Counted from the stretch's first letter, positions 35,733 through 45,001 are shown. The stretch: DNA of 64,000 bases from Mycolicibacterium sp. ND9-15 (GCF_035918395.1 NZ_CP142362.1:1215501-1279500), one strand, 5' to 3'. Numbers and translations: made by a program. Notes: generated by a model not told the origin, from the sequence alone.

Positions 35733-37040
35733 TCAATCTCCGCTCGTGATTCGGTCGATGATCAGCGGACGCGCCGGCGGTGCGGCATCGCCGACGGCCC
35801 AGCCGCCGTCCAGTTCGGCGATTGCCCCCTCGAAGCGTTCGGGGGTCTCGGTGTAGAGCGTGAACAGCGGCTCGCCGGCGCCGACCGGCTCGCCCACCCG
35901 CCGGTGGATGTACAGCCCGGCACCCGGTTGCACCCGCTCACCGGGAGCGGAGCGGCCCGCACCGAGCCGCCACACCGCCAGACCCACCGCCATCGCGTCG
36001 ATGGCCTCCATCCTGCCATCGCGCGGTGCGGTGATGGTTTCGGTGTGAGGCCCGACCGGCAGCGCCTCGGTCAGATCACCGCCCTGCGCGGCGACGAGGT
36101 CGCGGAACCGGTCCATCGCCGAGCCGTCCTCCAGCGTCTGGGCCGGGTCCACGCCGTCGATGCCCGCGGCGTCGAGCATCTCGGCGGCCAACGCCACAGT
36201 CAGCTCCACCACGTCACGCGGGCCGCCGCCGGCGAGCACCTCCAGCGATTCGGCCACCTCTACGGCGTTGCCGACCGCGCGACCGAGCGGCGTGGACATG
36301 TCGGTCAACAGCGCCCGCGTCGTCAGCCCGGCCGCGGCGCCCAGGTCGACCATCGTGCGGGCCAGCTTCCGCGACTCCTCTTCGGTCTTCAGGAACGCCC
36401 CCGAGCCCACCTTGGTGTCGAGCACCAGCGCGCGGGTACCCTCGGCGATCTTCTTGCTCATCACCGAACTCGCGATCAGCGGCAGCGACTCCGTCGTCGC
36501 GGTGACGTCGCGCAGCGCGTAGATCTTCCGGTCTGCGGGGGCCAGCTCGCCGGCGGCGAAGATCGCCGCGCCGAGATCGCAAAGTTGTTGCCGAATCTGG
36601 TGTTTCGAGATTTCGGCGGTGAACCCGGGGATGGACTCGAGCTTGTCGAGCGTGCCTCCGGTGTGGCCGAGGCCGCGCCCCGCGGCCTGCGGTACCGCAC
36701 CGCCGCATGCCATCACCACGGGCACCAGCGGAATGGTGATCTTGTCGCCCACCCCACCGGTGGAGTGCTTGTCCACCAACGCCAATGGCTTGCCATCGCG
36801 ACGGAGGTCTGTAAAGTCCAGCCGTTCGCCGGAGTTCACCATGGCCGCCGTCCACCGGGCGATCTCGGCCGTCGTCATCCCGCGCAGGAAGATCGCCATC
36901 AGCAACGCCGACATCTGCTCGTCGCCGAGCCGGCCGTGGGTGTAGGCGTCGATCACCCAGTCGATCGCCGCATCCGAGAGCACCCCGCCGTCGCGCTTCA
37001 CGCGGATCACCGTCGGCGCGTCAAATGTGAACTGCGTCAC
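35733..37040 (-). CDS. deoA: Thymidine phosphorylase
   Basis: This enzyme phosphorolyses thymidine and deoxyuridine. The signature [25 protein letters not shown] is present in two adjoining parts, followed by [22 protein letters not shown]. The C-terminal alpha/beta lid ends [12 protein letters not shown]. The GTG at 37040 (VTQFTFDAP) overlaps the cdd stop by 4 nt, which decides the start; the longer frame is a shadow of cdd. It has 435 residues and acts with cdd and add in nucleoside salvage. Confidence 0.94.
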   Translation of the reverse strand: MTQFTFDAPTVIRVKRDGGVLSDAAIDWVIDAYTHGRLGDEQMSALLMAIFLRGMTTAEIARWTAAMVNSGERLDFTDLRRDGKPLALVDKHSTGGVGDKITIPLVPVVMACGGAVPQAAGRGLGHTGGTLDKLESIPGFTAEISKHQIRQQLCDLGAAIFAAGELAPADRKIYALRDVTATTESLPLIASSVMSKKIAEGTRALVLDTKVGSGAFLKTEEESRKLARTMVDLGAAAGLTTRALLTDMSTPLGRAVGNAVEVAESLEVLAGGGPRDVVELTVALAAEMLDAAGIDGVDPAQTLEDGSAMDRFRDLVAAQGGDLTEALPVGPHTETITAPRDGRMEAIDAMAVGLAVWRLGAGRSAPGERVQPGAGLYIHRRVGEPVGAGEPLFTLYTETPERFEGAIAELDGGWAVGDAAPPARPLIIDRITSGD

Positions 37041-37462
37041 GGAGTTTCCCCGTGTGGCTGGCGGCCGCGGCGGGCCAGATCCTGCGGCCCGAAGGCGTCG
37101 GGCAGGAGGTCGCCCAGCGGCCGCGGGCCATGCGGGTGATCGATCAGCATCTGCGACCCACCATGCTCCAGCAGCAGTTGGCGGCACCGCCCGCAGGGCA
37201 TCAGCACCTCGCCCGCCGCGTCGACGCACGACAGTGCGATCAGACGTCCACCGCCGGTCGTATGCAGATCGCAGACCACCGCGCACTCCGCACAGAGACC
37301 TAGGCCATATGAGACATTCTCCACATTGCAGCCGGCCACCACCCTGCCGTCGTCGGTCAGAGCCGCTGCGCCGACCGCGAACCCCGAATACGGCGCATAC
37401 GCCGTTCTTGATGTCTCGGTTGCCTTGCGCCGCAACATATTCCAGTCAATATCGGTTGTCAT
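37037..37462 (-). CDS. cdd: Cytidine deaminase
   Basis: This tetrameric-type cytidine deaminase has 141 residues. The zinc-binding motifs are CAECAVV (with the catalytic Glu) and PCGRC, and GCNVENVSYGLGLCAE is the substrate loop. It is first in the cdd-deoA-add operon and divergent from sdhC. The C-terminal tail ([18 protein letters not shown]) is slightly longer than in Rv3315c. Confidence 0.95.
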   Translation of the reverse strand: MTTDIDWNMLRRKATETSRTAYAPYSGFAVGAAALTDDGRVVAGCNVENVSYGLGLCAECAVVCDLHTTGGGRLIALSCVDAAGEVLMPCGRCRQLLLEHGGSQMLIDHPHGPRPLGDLLPDAFGPQDLARRGRQPHGETP

Positions 37463-37565
37463 GCCACCCTCGTCGGCCCCGTTCTGAATGCATTCCGAAG
37501 TCCCGTACGCGAAGCCGGGAGACGAAATAGGCGACCCTAACTTCGGCGTATTCGAGACGTCGACG

Positions 37566-37587
37566 GCTAAACCGTAGTTCGTTTAGC
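37566..37587. promoter_or_regulatory. Dyad in the cdd-sdhC divergent promoter region
   Basis: GCTAAAC and GTTTAGC are perfect 7-bp arms separated by 8 nt. The dyad sits about 130 nt before sdhC and about 105 nt before cdd, with TAGAGT (37602-37607) as a possible -10 box towards sdhC. It may be an operator for the sdh operon. Confidence 0.35.
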
Positions 37588-37718
37588 AGGACAAGTGGGT
37601 TTAGAGTCGCCCCGAGGTTTGGGCGAAGTGCGGGAACCGGACCGACCGCCGGGCAGCCACCCCTGCCGCCCGGTGCAGCTCCGGAGCCCGATCGTCCACC
37701 GAAGGCGTTGGAGGCAAG

Positions 37719-38159
37719 ATGAGTGCTCAGATTTCCGGGGCGTCCCCCGCAGCCTCGGCGGTACCGGCTCCACGATCGCGGCCGTCGCGCAGGCGCACCC
37801 TCTACCGCGGCGATCCCGCGATGTGGTCGTGGGTCCTGCACCGCATCACCGGTGCGACGATCTTCTTCTTCTTATTCGTCCACGTGCTCGACACCGCGCT
37901 GGTGCGGGTCAGCCCTCAGGCCTACAACGAGGTCATCGAGACCTACAAGACGCCGCTGATCGGGCTGATGGAGATCGGCCTCGTCGTCGCGGTGCTCTAC
38001 CACGCGCTGAACGGCATCCGGGTGATCCTGATCGACTTCTGGCAGCAAGGACCGCGCTACCAGCGGGTGATGTTGTGGATCGTCGTCGGCGTCTTCCTGG
38101 CGGTCTTCATCCCGGCGCTCGGCGTGATCGGGATGCACATGGCGGAGCGGTTCCTGTGA
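37719..38159 (+). CDS. sdhC: Succinate dehydrogenase cytochrome b subunit SdhC
   Basis: This membrane anchor of complex II has 146 residues. After a basic, Ser/Pro-rich N-terminus come three transmembrane helices; the first carries SWVLHRITGATIFFFLFVHV, where the His residues bind haem and contribute to the quinone site. GGAGGCAAG precedes the ATG. The stop overlaps the sdhD start (GTGA). The N-terminal extension of about 30 residues is longer than in Rv3316. Confidence 0.94.
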   Translation: MSAQISGASPAASAVPAPRSRPSRRRTLYRGDPAMWSWVLHRITGATIFFFLFVHVLDTALVRVSPQAYNEVIETYKTPLIGLMEIGLVVAVLYHALNGIRVILIDFWQQGPRYQRVMLWIVVGVFLAVFIPALGVIGMHMAERFL

Positions 38160-38635
38160 GCGGGCCGGGCGGATCCTGGACGCCTCATCACCGCGAGGGC
38201 CGGATCGCGCCGGTGATGGAGAAAGAACACGACCGGCCGGCCGGACTGGACCACCCGCGGGCGCCGCGCCGCGCGGGCGGTATCCCGTACTTCGAGAAGT
38301 ACGCCTGGCTGTTCATGCGGTTTTCTGGTGCGGCACTTGTTTTTCTCGCGCTCGGCCATCTGTTCGTGATGCTGATGTGGGACGACGGTGTCTACCGCAT
38401 CGACTTCAACTACGTCGCCGAGCGCTGGGCGTCGCCGTTCTGGCAGATCTGGGACATGGCGCTGTTGTGGCTGGCCCAACTGCACGGAGCGAACGGCCTG
38501 CGCACCATCATCGGCGACTACTCGCGCAAGAACACCACGAAGTTCTGGCTGAACTCGCTGCTGCTGCTGGCCACGGGGTTCACCCTGGTGCTGGGCAGCT
38601 ACGTGTTGGTCACCTTCGACGCGAATATTTCGTAG
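38156..38635 (+). CDS. sdhD: Succinate dehydrogenase membrane anchor SdhD
   Basis: This second complex II anchor has 159 residues. The membrane helices start at KYAWLFMRFSGAALVFLALGHLFVML and include the histidine-containing HLFVMLMW and LAQLHGANGLRTIIGDY segments. The GTG at 38156 overlaps the sdhC stop by 4 nt, which decides the start. Sequence after residue 35 is nearly that of Rv3317. Confidence 0.94.
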   Translation: MSGPGGSWTPHHREGRIAPVMEKEHDRPAGLDHPRAPRRAGGIPYFEKYAWLFMRFSGAALVFLALGHLFVMLMWDDGVYRIDFNYVAERWASPFWQIWDMALLWLAQLHGANGLRTIIGDYSRKNTTKFWLNSLLLLATGFTLVLGSYVLVTFDANIS

Positions 38636-38646
38636 AGGGATTACAG

Positions 38647-40401
38647 ATGATTCAGGAACATCGCTACGACGTGGTGATCGTCGGTGCCGGCGGGGCCGGC
38701 ATGCGCGCCGCGGTCGAGGCGGGGCCGCGGGCCCGCACCGCCGTGCTGACCAAGCTGTACCCGACCCGCAGCCACACCGGCGCGGCCCAGGGCGGCATGT
38801 GTGCCGCGCTGGCCAACGTCGAAGAGGACAACTGGGAGTGGCACACCTTCGACACCGTCAAGGGCGGTGACTACCTCGCCGACCAGGACGCCGTCGAGAT
38901 CATGTGCAGGGAGGCCATCGACGCGGTGCTCGACCTCGAGAAGATGGGGATGCCGTTCAACCGCACCCCAGAGGGCCGCATCGACCAGCGCCGGTTCGGC
39001 GGACACACCCGCGACCACGGCAAGGCGCCGGTGCGCCGGGCCTGTTACGCCGCCGACCGCACCGGCCACATGATCCTGCAGACGCTGTACCAGAACTGCG
39101 TCAAGCACGACGTCGAGTTCTTCAACGAGTTCTACGCGCTGGACATCTCGTTGACCGAGACGCAGTCCGGCCCCGTGGCCAGCGGAGTCATCGCCTATGA
39201 GCTGGCGACGGGCGACATCCACATCTTCCACGCCAAGGCGATCGTGTTCGCCACCGGCGGGTCGGGCCGCATGTACAAGACCACCTCCAATGCCCACACC
39301 CTGACCGGCGACGGGCTGGGCATCTTGTTCCGTAAGGGACTCCCACTGGAGGACATGGAGTTTCACCAGTTCCACCCGACCGGACTGGCCGGGCTGGGCA
39401 TCCTCATCTCGGAGGCCGTGCGCGGCGAGGGCGGGCGCCTGCTCAATGCCGACGGCGAGCGGTTCATGGAGCGCTACGCCCCGACGATCGTCGACCTCGC
39501 CCCCCGCGACATCGTCGCCCGGTCGATGGTGCTCGAGGTGCTCGAGGGTCGCGGCGCCGGGCCGAACAAGGACTACGTCTACATCGACGTGCGCCACCTC
39601 GGCGAGGACGTGCTCGAGGCCAAGCTGCCCGACATCACCGAGTTCGCCCGCACCTACCTGGGTGTCGACCCGGTCAACGAACTGGTGCCGGTGTATCCGA
39701 CGTGTCACTACCTGATGGGTGGCATCCCGACCACGGTCAACGGTCAGGTGCTGCGCGACAACACGACGATCGTCTTAGGCCTGTACGCCGCCGGCGAGTG
39801 TGCGTGCGTGTCGGTGCACGGCGCCAACCGCCTGGGCACCAATTCGCTGTTGGACATCAACGTGTTCGGCCGTCGCGCCGGCATTGCCGCGGCCAACTAC
39901 GCGCTGGGCCACGACCACGTCGACCTGCCGACGGACCCGGCGGCCATGGTGGTCGGCTGGGTCTCCGACATCCTCTCCGAACACGGCACCGAACGCGTCG
40001 CCGACATCCGCGTCGCGCTGCAGCAGACGATGGACAACAACGCCGCGGTCTTCCGCACCGAGGAGACGCTGAAGCAGGCGCTGACCGACATCCATGCACT
40101 CAAGGAGCGCTACGCGCGAATCGCCGTGCACGACAAGGGCAAACGCTACAACAGCGATCTGCTCGAGGCGATCGAGCTCGGCTTCCTGCTCGAGCTCGCC
40201 GAGGTCACCGTGGTGGGCGCGCTGAACCGCAAGGAGTCGCGCGGCGGGCATGCCCGCGAGGACTATCCCAACCGCGACGACACCAACTACATGCGCCACA
40301 CCATGGCCTATAAACAGGGTTCGGAGCTCTTGAGCGACATCCGGCTGGACTACAAGCCGGTGGCGCAGACGCGGTACGAGCCGATGGAACGGAAGTACTG
40401 A
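38647..40401 (+). CDS. sdhA: Succinate dehydrogenase flavoprotein subunit SdhA
   Basis: This 584-residue catalytic subunit oxidises succinate to fumarate. The FAD motif is VVIVGAGGAGMRAAVEA, and the covalent histidyl-FAD site is TRSHTGAAQGG. HPTG, RGEGGRLLN and the catalytic Arg region (ARSMVLEVLEGRG) follow, with GANRLGTNSLLD near the end. The ATG at 38647 is 11 nt after sdhD. The stop shares one base with the sdhB start (TGATG). Confidence 0.96.
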   Translation: MIQEHRYDVVIVGAGGAGMRAAVEAGPRARTAVLTKLYPTRSHTGAAQGGMCAALANVEEDNWEWHTFDTVKGGDYLADQDAVEIMCREAIDAVLDLEKMGMPFNRTPEGRIDQRRFGGHTRDHGKAPVRRACYAADRTGHMILQTLYQNCVKHDVEFFNEFYALDISLTETQSGPVASGVIAYELATGDIHIFHAKAIVFATGGSGRMYKTTSNAHTLTGDGLGILFRKGLPLEDMEFHQFHPTGLAGLGILISEAVRGEGGRLLNADGERFMERYAPTIVDLAPRDIVARSMVLEVLEGRGAGPNKDYVYIDVRHLGEDVLEAKLPDITEFARTYLGVDPVNELVPVYPTCHYLMGGIPTTVNGQVLRDNTTIVLGLYAAGECACVSVHGANRLGTNSLLDINVFGRRAGIAAANYALGHDHVDLPTDPAAMVVGWVSDILSEHGTERVADIRVALQQTMDNNAAVFRTEETLKQALTDIHALKERYARIAVHDKGKRYNSDLLEAIELGFLLELAEVTVVGALNRKESRGGHAREDYPNRDDTNYMRHTMAYKQGSELLSDIRLDYKPVAQTRYEPMERKY

Positions 40402-41174
40402 TGACATCCGTGGTTGACACCAAGGACCCGATGCTGCCGCCCGTGCCGGAGGGCGCGGTGATGGTGACGTTGAAGATCGCCCGCTTCAACCCAGAGGACC
40501 CGGATTCGGCCGGCTGGCAGAGTTTCCGGGTGCCGTCCCTGCCCACCGACCGGCTGCTGAACCTGCTGCACTACGTGAAGTGGTACCTCGACGGCACGCT
40601 GACGTTCCGGCGGTCGTGCGCGCACGGCGTGTGCGGTTCGGACGCGATGCGGATCAACGGCGTGAACCGGCTGGCGTGCAAAGTGCTGATGCGCGACCTG
40701 CTGCCCAAGAACCCCCGCAAGCAGCTGACCATCACCATCGAGCCGATCCGCGGACTGCCCGTGCACAAGGACCTCGTGGTCGACATGGAGCCGTTCTTCG
40801 ACGCCTACCGCGCAATCAAGCCGTACCTGGTCACCAGCGGCAACCCGCCGACCCGGGAGCGCATTCAGAGCCAGACCGACCGCGCGCGTTACGACGACAC
40901 GACCAAGTGCATCCTGTGCGCGTGCTGCACGACCAGCTGCCCGATCTACTGGAGCGAGGGCAGCTACTTCGGCCCCGCAGCGATCGTCAACGCACACCGG
41001 TTCATCTTCGACAGCCGCGACGAGGCCGCCGCCGAGCGGCTCGACATCCTCAACGAGGTCGACGGCGTATGGCGCTGCCGCACCACGTTCAACTGCACCG
41101 AGTCGTGCCCCCGCGGCATCCAGGTCACCCAGGCGATCCAGGAAGTCAAGCGCGCGCTGATGTTCGCGCGTTGA
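40401..41174 (+). CDS. sdhB: Succinate dehydrogenase iron-sulfur subunit SdhB
   Basis: This 257-residue subunit passes electrons from FAD to quinone. The 2Fe-2S loop is CAHGVCGSDAMRINGVNRLAC, with Asp in place of the third Cys as in other SdhB proteins. The 4Fe-4S and 3Fe-4S ligands are CILCACCTTSCPIYW and CTESCPRGIQVTQAI. It is the last gene of sdhCDAB. A strong hairpin at 41185-41229 follows. Confidence 0.96.
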   Translation: MTSVVDTKDPMLPPVPEGAVMVTLKIARFNPEDPDSAGWQSFRVPSLPTDRLLNLLHYVKWYLDGTLTFRRSCAHGVCGSDAMRINGVNRLACKVLMRDLLPKNPRKQLTITIEPIRGLPVHKDLVVDMEPFFDAYRAIKPYLVTSGNPPTRERIQSQTDRARYDDTTKCILCACCTTSCPIYWSEGSYFGPAAIVNAHRFIFDSRDEAAAERLDILNEVDGVWRCRTTFNCTESCPRGIQVTQAIQEVKRALMFAR

Positions 41175-41184
41175 TCCTTTGCGA

Positions 41185-41229
41185 TTTCGGTGCGCTAACA
41201 ATCGCTGATCGACTGGTAGCGCACCGAAA
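41185..41229. terminator. Hairpin with perfect 13-bp arms after sdhB (intergenic repeat family 2)
   Basis: TTTCGGTGCGCTA at 41185-41197 pairs perfectly with TAGCGCACCGAAA at 41217-41229 around a 19-nt loop. It begins 10 nt after the sdhB stop and should end the sdh transcript. The CCGAAA end recurs in the repeats near 44.9 kb and 58.6 kb. Confidence 0.65.
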
Positions 41230-41238
41230 CCCCAGAGT

Positions 41239-41265
41239 TGTCACAGTTCGGCGGGCTGTCTCGTC
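41239..41265 (+). promoter_or_regulatory. ECF41-type (SigJ) promoter of the carboxymuconolactone decarboxylase-like gene
   Basis: TGTCACA at 41239-41245, a 16-nt spacer and CGTC at 41262-41265 match the published ECF41 promoter signature TGTCACA-N16-CGTC exactly. The ATG of the downstream gene is 8 nt after the -10 element, so the transcript is probably leaderless. The ECF41 factor itself is encoded just downstream on the other strand. Confidence 0.8.
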
Positions 41266-41273
41266 TAACGGGT

Positions 41274-41879
41274 ATGACCGAAAAGACCCAGAAGACTCGT
41301 ATCGAACCCCTCCCTCCGCAGCGCGCCACGCTGCTCACCAAGCTCCTCTACCGAGTCGCCAAGCGCCGGTTCGGCCAGGTGCCCGAGCCGTTCGCCGTGG
41401 CGGCGCATCACCCGCGGTTGATGATCGCCAACGTCGTGCACGAGGGCATGCTGCAGTCCGGGTCGAAGAAGCTGCCCGCCAGCGTGCGGGAGCTGGCCGT
41501 GTTCTGGACCGCCCGCACCGTCGGCTGCTCCTGGTGCGTCGACTTCGGCTCGATGCTGCAACGCCTCGACGGCCTCGACGTCGACCGGCTCAAGCACATC
41601 GACTCCTACGCGACGTCGCCGCTGTTCTCCGACGACGAGCGCGCCGCGATCGCCTACGCCGACGCGATGACCACCGACCCGCACACCATCACCGACGAGC
41701 AGGTCGACGATCTGCGGCGGCGGTTCGGCGACGACGGCGTCATCGAGCTGACGTATCAGATCGGTGTGGAGAACATGCGGGCTCGGATGTACTCCGCGCT
41801 GGGCATCACCGAGCAGGGCTTCAATTCCGGTGACGCGTGCCGGGTTCCGTGGGCTACCGACGCAGCGGCGAAGCGGTGA
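41274..41879 (+). CDS. Carboxymuconolactone decarboxylase/AhpD-like protein, predicted SigJ target
   Basis: This 201-residue all-helical protein has an AhpD-type C-x2-C motif in TVGCSWCVDFGS with a downstream region SYQ-like helix (ELTYQIGVENMRARMYSALG). Members act as alkylhydroperoxidase-like redox proteins or as decarboxylases. The ATG at 41274 lies directly at the expected transcription start of an ECF41 promoter. It is convergent with sigJ and overlaps it by 26 nt. The pairing of an ECF41 factor with a carboxymuconolactone decarboxylase is the hallmark context of that sigma family, so it probably belongs to an oxidative or envelope stress response. Confidence 0.88.
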   Translation: MTEKTQKTRIEPLPPQRATLLTKLLYRVAKRRFGQVPEPFAVAAHHPRLMIANVVHEGMLQSGSKKLPASVRELAVFWTARTVGCSWCVDFGSMLQRLDGLDVDRLKHIDSYATSPLFSDDERAAIAYADAMTTDPHTITDEQVDDLRRRFGDDGVIELTYQIGVENMRARMYSALGITEQGFNSGDACRVPWATDAAAKR

Positions 41880-42756
41880 ACTTGTCGGGGTTGGCGATAT
41901 CCCAGATCGCGCAGACCCTGCCGTCGCGTACCGTCATCGCGGTGACGCGAGGCATCACCTCCGGATAGCCATCGTTGGCCGGTGAGCCGACGAGATAGTG
42001 GCCCAGCTGCCCGTTGATCTTGGCCAGCTGACTCGACGACAGAAATCCCGGTCCATAGCGCCGAGCCAGGCCGAACAGAAATCGGGCCACCTTGTCCGGA
42101 CCGTGGATGACGCGCGGTGCGGTCGGTGCGCGGCGGTTCGAGTCGCCGGTGAATGTGACATTCGGATGTAGCAGTCGCACAACGGCTTCCATGTCACCCG
42201 CGGCGAGAGCCAACATCAGCGCACCCGCCACCTCGTTGTGCGTGTCATCGGGCACGGGCGGCGGCGCGTCTGCCACGGCCCGCCGCGCGCGCGACGCCAG
42301 TTGTCGCGCCGACGCCTCGCTGACACCGAGCACCTCGGCGACCTCGCCGAACGGCACAGAGAAACCGTCGTGCAGCACGAACGCCACCCGCTGATCCGGA
42401 TTGAGCCGTTCGAGCACCACCATCGCGGCGAACCGGGCGTCTTCGCCGGCGACCACCGCCGCCAGCGGGTCGTCGCCCTCCAACGGGGTGACCACCGGCT
42501 CCGGAAGCCATTCCCCCACATAGGTTTCCCGCCGGTGCGCCGCCGAACGCAGCCGGTCAAGGCCCAGCCGGCTGACCACTGTGGTCAGCCACGCCCGCAG
42601 GTCTTTGATCGGCTCGTGCTGGGCGGCACTCCAGCGCAGCCAGGCGTCCTGCACGATGTCCTCGGCATCGGCGACCGTGCCCGTGAGCCGGTAGGCGACG
42701 GACAGCAGGTGCGGTCGTAGTTCCTCGAACTCGTCGACCCGCGTGCCGGCGGACAT
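41854..42756 (-). CDS. sigJ: ECF41-family RNA polymerase sigma factor SigJ
   Basis: This extracytoplasmic-function sigma factor has about 300 residues. Region 2 is LLSVAYRLTGTVADAEDIVQDAWLRW and region 4 is LNPDQRVAFVLHDGFSVPFGEVAEVLGVSEASARQLASRARRA (split here by normal reading). A C-terminal SnoaL-like domain of about 110 residues replaces a separate anti-sigma factor. It ends with the NPDKF motif typical of ECF41. The sequence closely follows Rv3328c. ATG 42756 is preferred over GTG 42762. I see no ECF41 promoter before sigJ itself. Confidence 0.92.
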   Translation of the reverse strand: MSAGTRVDEFEELRPHLLSVAYRLTGTVADAEDIVQDAWLRWSAAQHEPIKDLRAWLTTVVSRLGLDRLRSAAHRRETYVGEWLPEPVVTPLEGDDPLAAVVAGEDARFAAMVVLERLNPDQRVAFVLHDGFSVPFGEVAEVLGVSEASARQLASRARRAVADAPPPVPDDTHNEVAGALMLALAAGDMEAVVRLLHPNVTFTGDSNRRAPTAPRVIHGPDKVARFLFGLARRYGPGFLSSSQLAKINGQLGHYLVGSPANDGYPEVMPRVTAMTVRDGRVCAIWDIANPDKFTASPLRR

Positions 42757-43029
42757 GCCCACAGCCTATTACTTGCCGAACGCTCAGCGCTTCGCAAAAA
42801 CCGCACGATGCCAGCCCTTCTCGGCAACGCCGGTGATGTCGCTCGCTGATGACCGGGATGTGGTCGTTGATCCACATACCTCGTGTCCGGTCACCGCCGC
42901 GCGCTCACGGTCCCGATGCGGTTAGCCGACGTGGATCGTCTGCGCAATCCCGCAGCCGGAGCGCCACCAAACAAGTGATTTCATGGCCGTGGTTGCCCGT
43001 TACGACGGATTCCGTGCACAATCACTGGC

Positions 43030-43551
43030 ATGGCTACCTCGGGTACCACGCACGGCATCGGCCCCGTTTCGTTCCGCGTCAACCAGTCCCGCCCCGGCGC
43101 CGCGTTCCAACTCGACGACTTGAGCAAGCAGATCATCGAGAAGCTTCAGCAGGACGGTCGCCGCTCGTATGCCGGCATCGGCAAGGCGGTCGGGCTGTCC
43201 GAGGCCGCTGTCCGCCAGCGGGTCCAACGCATGGTCGACGCCGGCGTCATGCAGATCGTGGCCGTCACGGATCCGATGCAGTTGGGCTTCGCCCGGCAGG
43301 CGATGATCGGCATCCGGTGCACCGGCGACACCACCAAGGTGGCCGAGAAGCTGGCCACCATCGAGTCCGTCGACTATGTGGTGCTGACCGCCGGATCGTT
43401 CGACGCCATCGTCGAAGTTGTCTGCGCGGACGACGACGAACTTCTGGACCTTCTCAACACCCAGATCCGCGCGCTGCCGGAAGTCATCTCCACCGAGACG
43501 CTCGTATACTTGAAACTTATTAAGCAGCAATATAATTGGGGTACCAGATGA
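43030..43551 (+). CDS. Lrp/AsnC-family transcriptional regulator
   Basis: This 173-residue regulator has an N-terminal helix-turn-helix (LDDLSKQIIEKLQQDGRRSYAGIGKAVGLSEAAVRQRVQRM) and a C-terminal RAM ligand-binding domain (QAMIGIRCTGDTTKVAEKLATI...DYVVLTAGSFDAIVEVVCAD). The extra 25 residues before the HTH are unusual but begin at a clear ATG. Its stop overlaps the aminotransferase start by 4 nt (ATGA). The two genes form an operon, so the regulator probably responds to the amino acid or amine that the enzyme handles. Confidence 0.88.
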   Translation: MATSGTTHGIGPVSFRVNQSRPGAAFQLDDLSKQIIEKLQQDGRRSYAGIGKAVGLSEAAVRQRVQRMVDAGVMQIVAVTDPMQLGFARQAMIGIRCTGDTTKVAEKLATIESVDYVVLTAGSFDAIVEVVCADDDELLDLLNTQIRALPEVISTETLVYLKLIKQQYNWGTR

Positions 43552-44924
43552 CTACCGCGCAGGACGTTTCGGCCGATCTCGAAGCCAAGGCGAACCGCCA
43601 CCTGTGGGGCCACTTCGCCCGGCACGGCGCCGGCATCACGCCGCCGATCATCACCCGTGGCGATGGCATCACGATCTGGGACAGCAAGGGCAAAAGCTAC
43701 ATCGACGGCCTGTCCGGGCTCTTCGTCGTCCAGGTCGGATACGGCCGTCAGGAACTGGCCGAGGCCGCGGCCAAGCAGGCCGAGCAGTTGGCGTTCTTCC
43801 CGCTCTGGTCCTACGCCACGCCGTCGGCGATCGAGCTCGCCGAGCGGATCGCCGGCTACGCACCCGGCGACCTGAACCGGGTGTTCTTCACCACTGGGGG
43901 CGGCGAGGCCGTCGAGTCGGCGTGGAAGCTGGCCAAGAACTATTTCAAGCTCACCGGCAAACCCGGTAAGCACAAGGTGGTTTCGCGGTCGATCGCCTAC
44001 CACGGCACGCCGCAGGGCGCGTTGGCCATCACGGGCCTGCCGATCTTCAAGGCGCCGTTCGAGCCGCTGACACCGGGCGGTTTCCGGGTGCCCAACACGA
44101 ACTTCTATCGTGCGCCCGCGCCGTATGCGACCGACGAGAAGGCGTTCGGGCAGTACTGCGCCGACCGCATCGCCGAAGCGATCGAGTTCGAGGGGCCCGA
44201 CACCGTCGCGGCCGTCTTCCTCGAACCGGTGCAGAACGCGGGCGGCTGCTTCCCGCCTCCGCCAGGCTATTTCGAGCGGGTGCGGGAGATCTGCGACGAG
44301 TACGACGTCCTGCTGGTGTCCGACGAGGTGATCTGCGCCTTCGGCCGGATCGGCTCGATGTTCGCCTGTGACGACTTCGGCTACGTGCCCGACATCATCA
44401 CCTGCGCCAAAGGTTTGACTTCGGGCTACTCGCCGATCGGCGCGATGGTCGCTTCCGACCGGTTGTTCGAGCCGTTCGACGACGGCAAGACCACGTTCGC
44501 GCACGGCTACACGTTCGGCGGGCATCCGGTGTCTGCAGCGGTCGCGCTCGCGAACCTCGACATCTTCGAGCGCGAGGGCCTCAACGACCACGTCAAGGAG
44601 AACGCCCCGCGACTCCGGGCCACCCTCGAGCAGCTCTACGACCTGCCGATCGTCGGCGACATCCGCGGGGAGGGTTACTTCTACGGCATCGAGTTGGTCA
44701 AGGACAAGGCGACCAAGGAGACCTTCGACGACGAGGAGTCCGAGCGGTTACTGCGCGGCTTCCTCACTCCCGCGCTGTTCGAGGCGGGTTTGTACTGCCG
44801 CGCCGACGACCGCGGCGACCCCGTCGTGCAGTTGGCGCCGCCGCTCGTCTGCGGTCAGAAGGAGTTCGACGCGATCTACGAGATCATGCGCGGCGTGCTC
44901 GCCGAAGCCAGCCGACTCCTCTGA
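43548..44924 (+). CDS. Class III aminotransferase (Rv3329-like)
   Basis: This PLP-dependent omega/beta-alanine-type aminotransferase has 458 residues. SGLFVVQVGYGRQEL and FFTTGGGEAVESAWKLAKNYF form the phosphate and substrate sites. LLVSDEVICAFGRIGSMFACDDFG holds the Asp that binds the pyridine nitrogen. The Schiff-base Lys is in DIITCAKGLTSGYSPIGA, followed by HGYTFGGHPVSAA. The ATG at 43548 is chosen because it overlaps the regulator's stop; TTGGGG precedes it. Amine donor candidates are beta-alanine, GABA or putrescine. An inverted repeat follows the stop. Confidence 0.9.
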   Translation: MTTAQDVSADLEAKANRHLWGHFARHGAGITPPIITRGDGITIWDSKGKSYIDGLSGLFVVQVGYGRQELAEAAAKQAEQLAFFPLWSYATPSAIELAERIAGYAPGDLNRVFFTTGGGEAVESAWKLAKNYFKLTGKPGKHKVVSRSIAYHGTPQGALAITGLPIFKAPFEPLTPGGFRVPNTNFYRAPAPYATDEKAFGQYCADRIAEAIEFEGPDTVAAVFLEPVQNAGGCFPPPPGYFERVREICDEYDVLLVSDEVICAFGRIGSMFACDDFGYVPDIITCAKGLTSGYSPIGAMVASDRLFEPFDDGKTTFAHGYTFGGHPVSAAVALANLDIFEREGLNDHVKENAPRLRATLEQLYDLPIVGDIRGEGYFYGIELVKDKATKETFDDEESERLLRGFLTPALFEAGLYCRADDRGDPVVQLAPPLVCGQKEFDAIYEIMRGVLAEASRLL

Positions 44925-44927
44925 TCA

Positions 44928-44990
44928 CCGCGAAACAGTATTCCAGCAGCGAAAGTCCGAGTAACGGCCTGCGGGAATACAGTTTCGGCG
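44928..44990. repeat. Intergenic inverted repeat, family 2
   Basis: The arms CCGCGAAACAGTATTCCAGC and GCGGGAATACAGTTTCGGCG pair with few mismatches across a loop of about 23 nt. It lies directly after the aminotransferase stop and may be its terminator. Confidence 0.6.
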
Positions 44991-45001
44991 AGACTGGCGG
45001 C

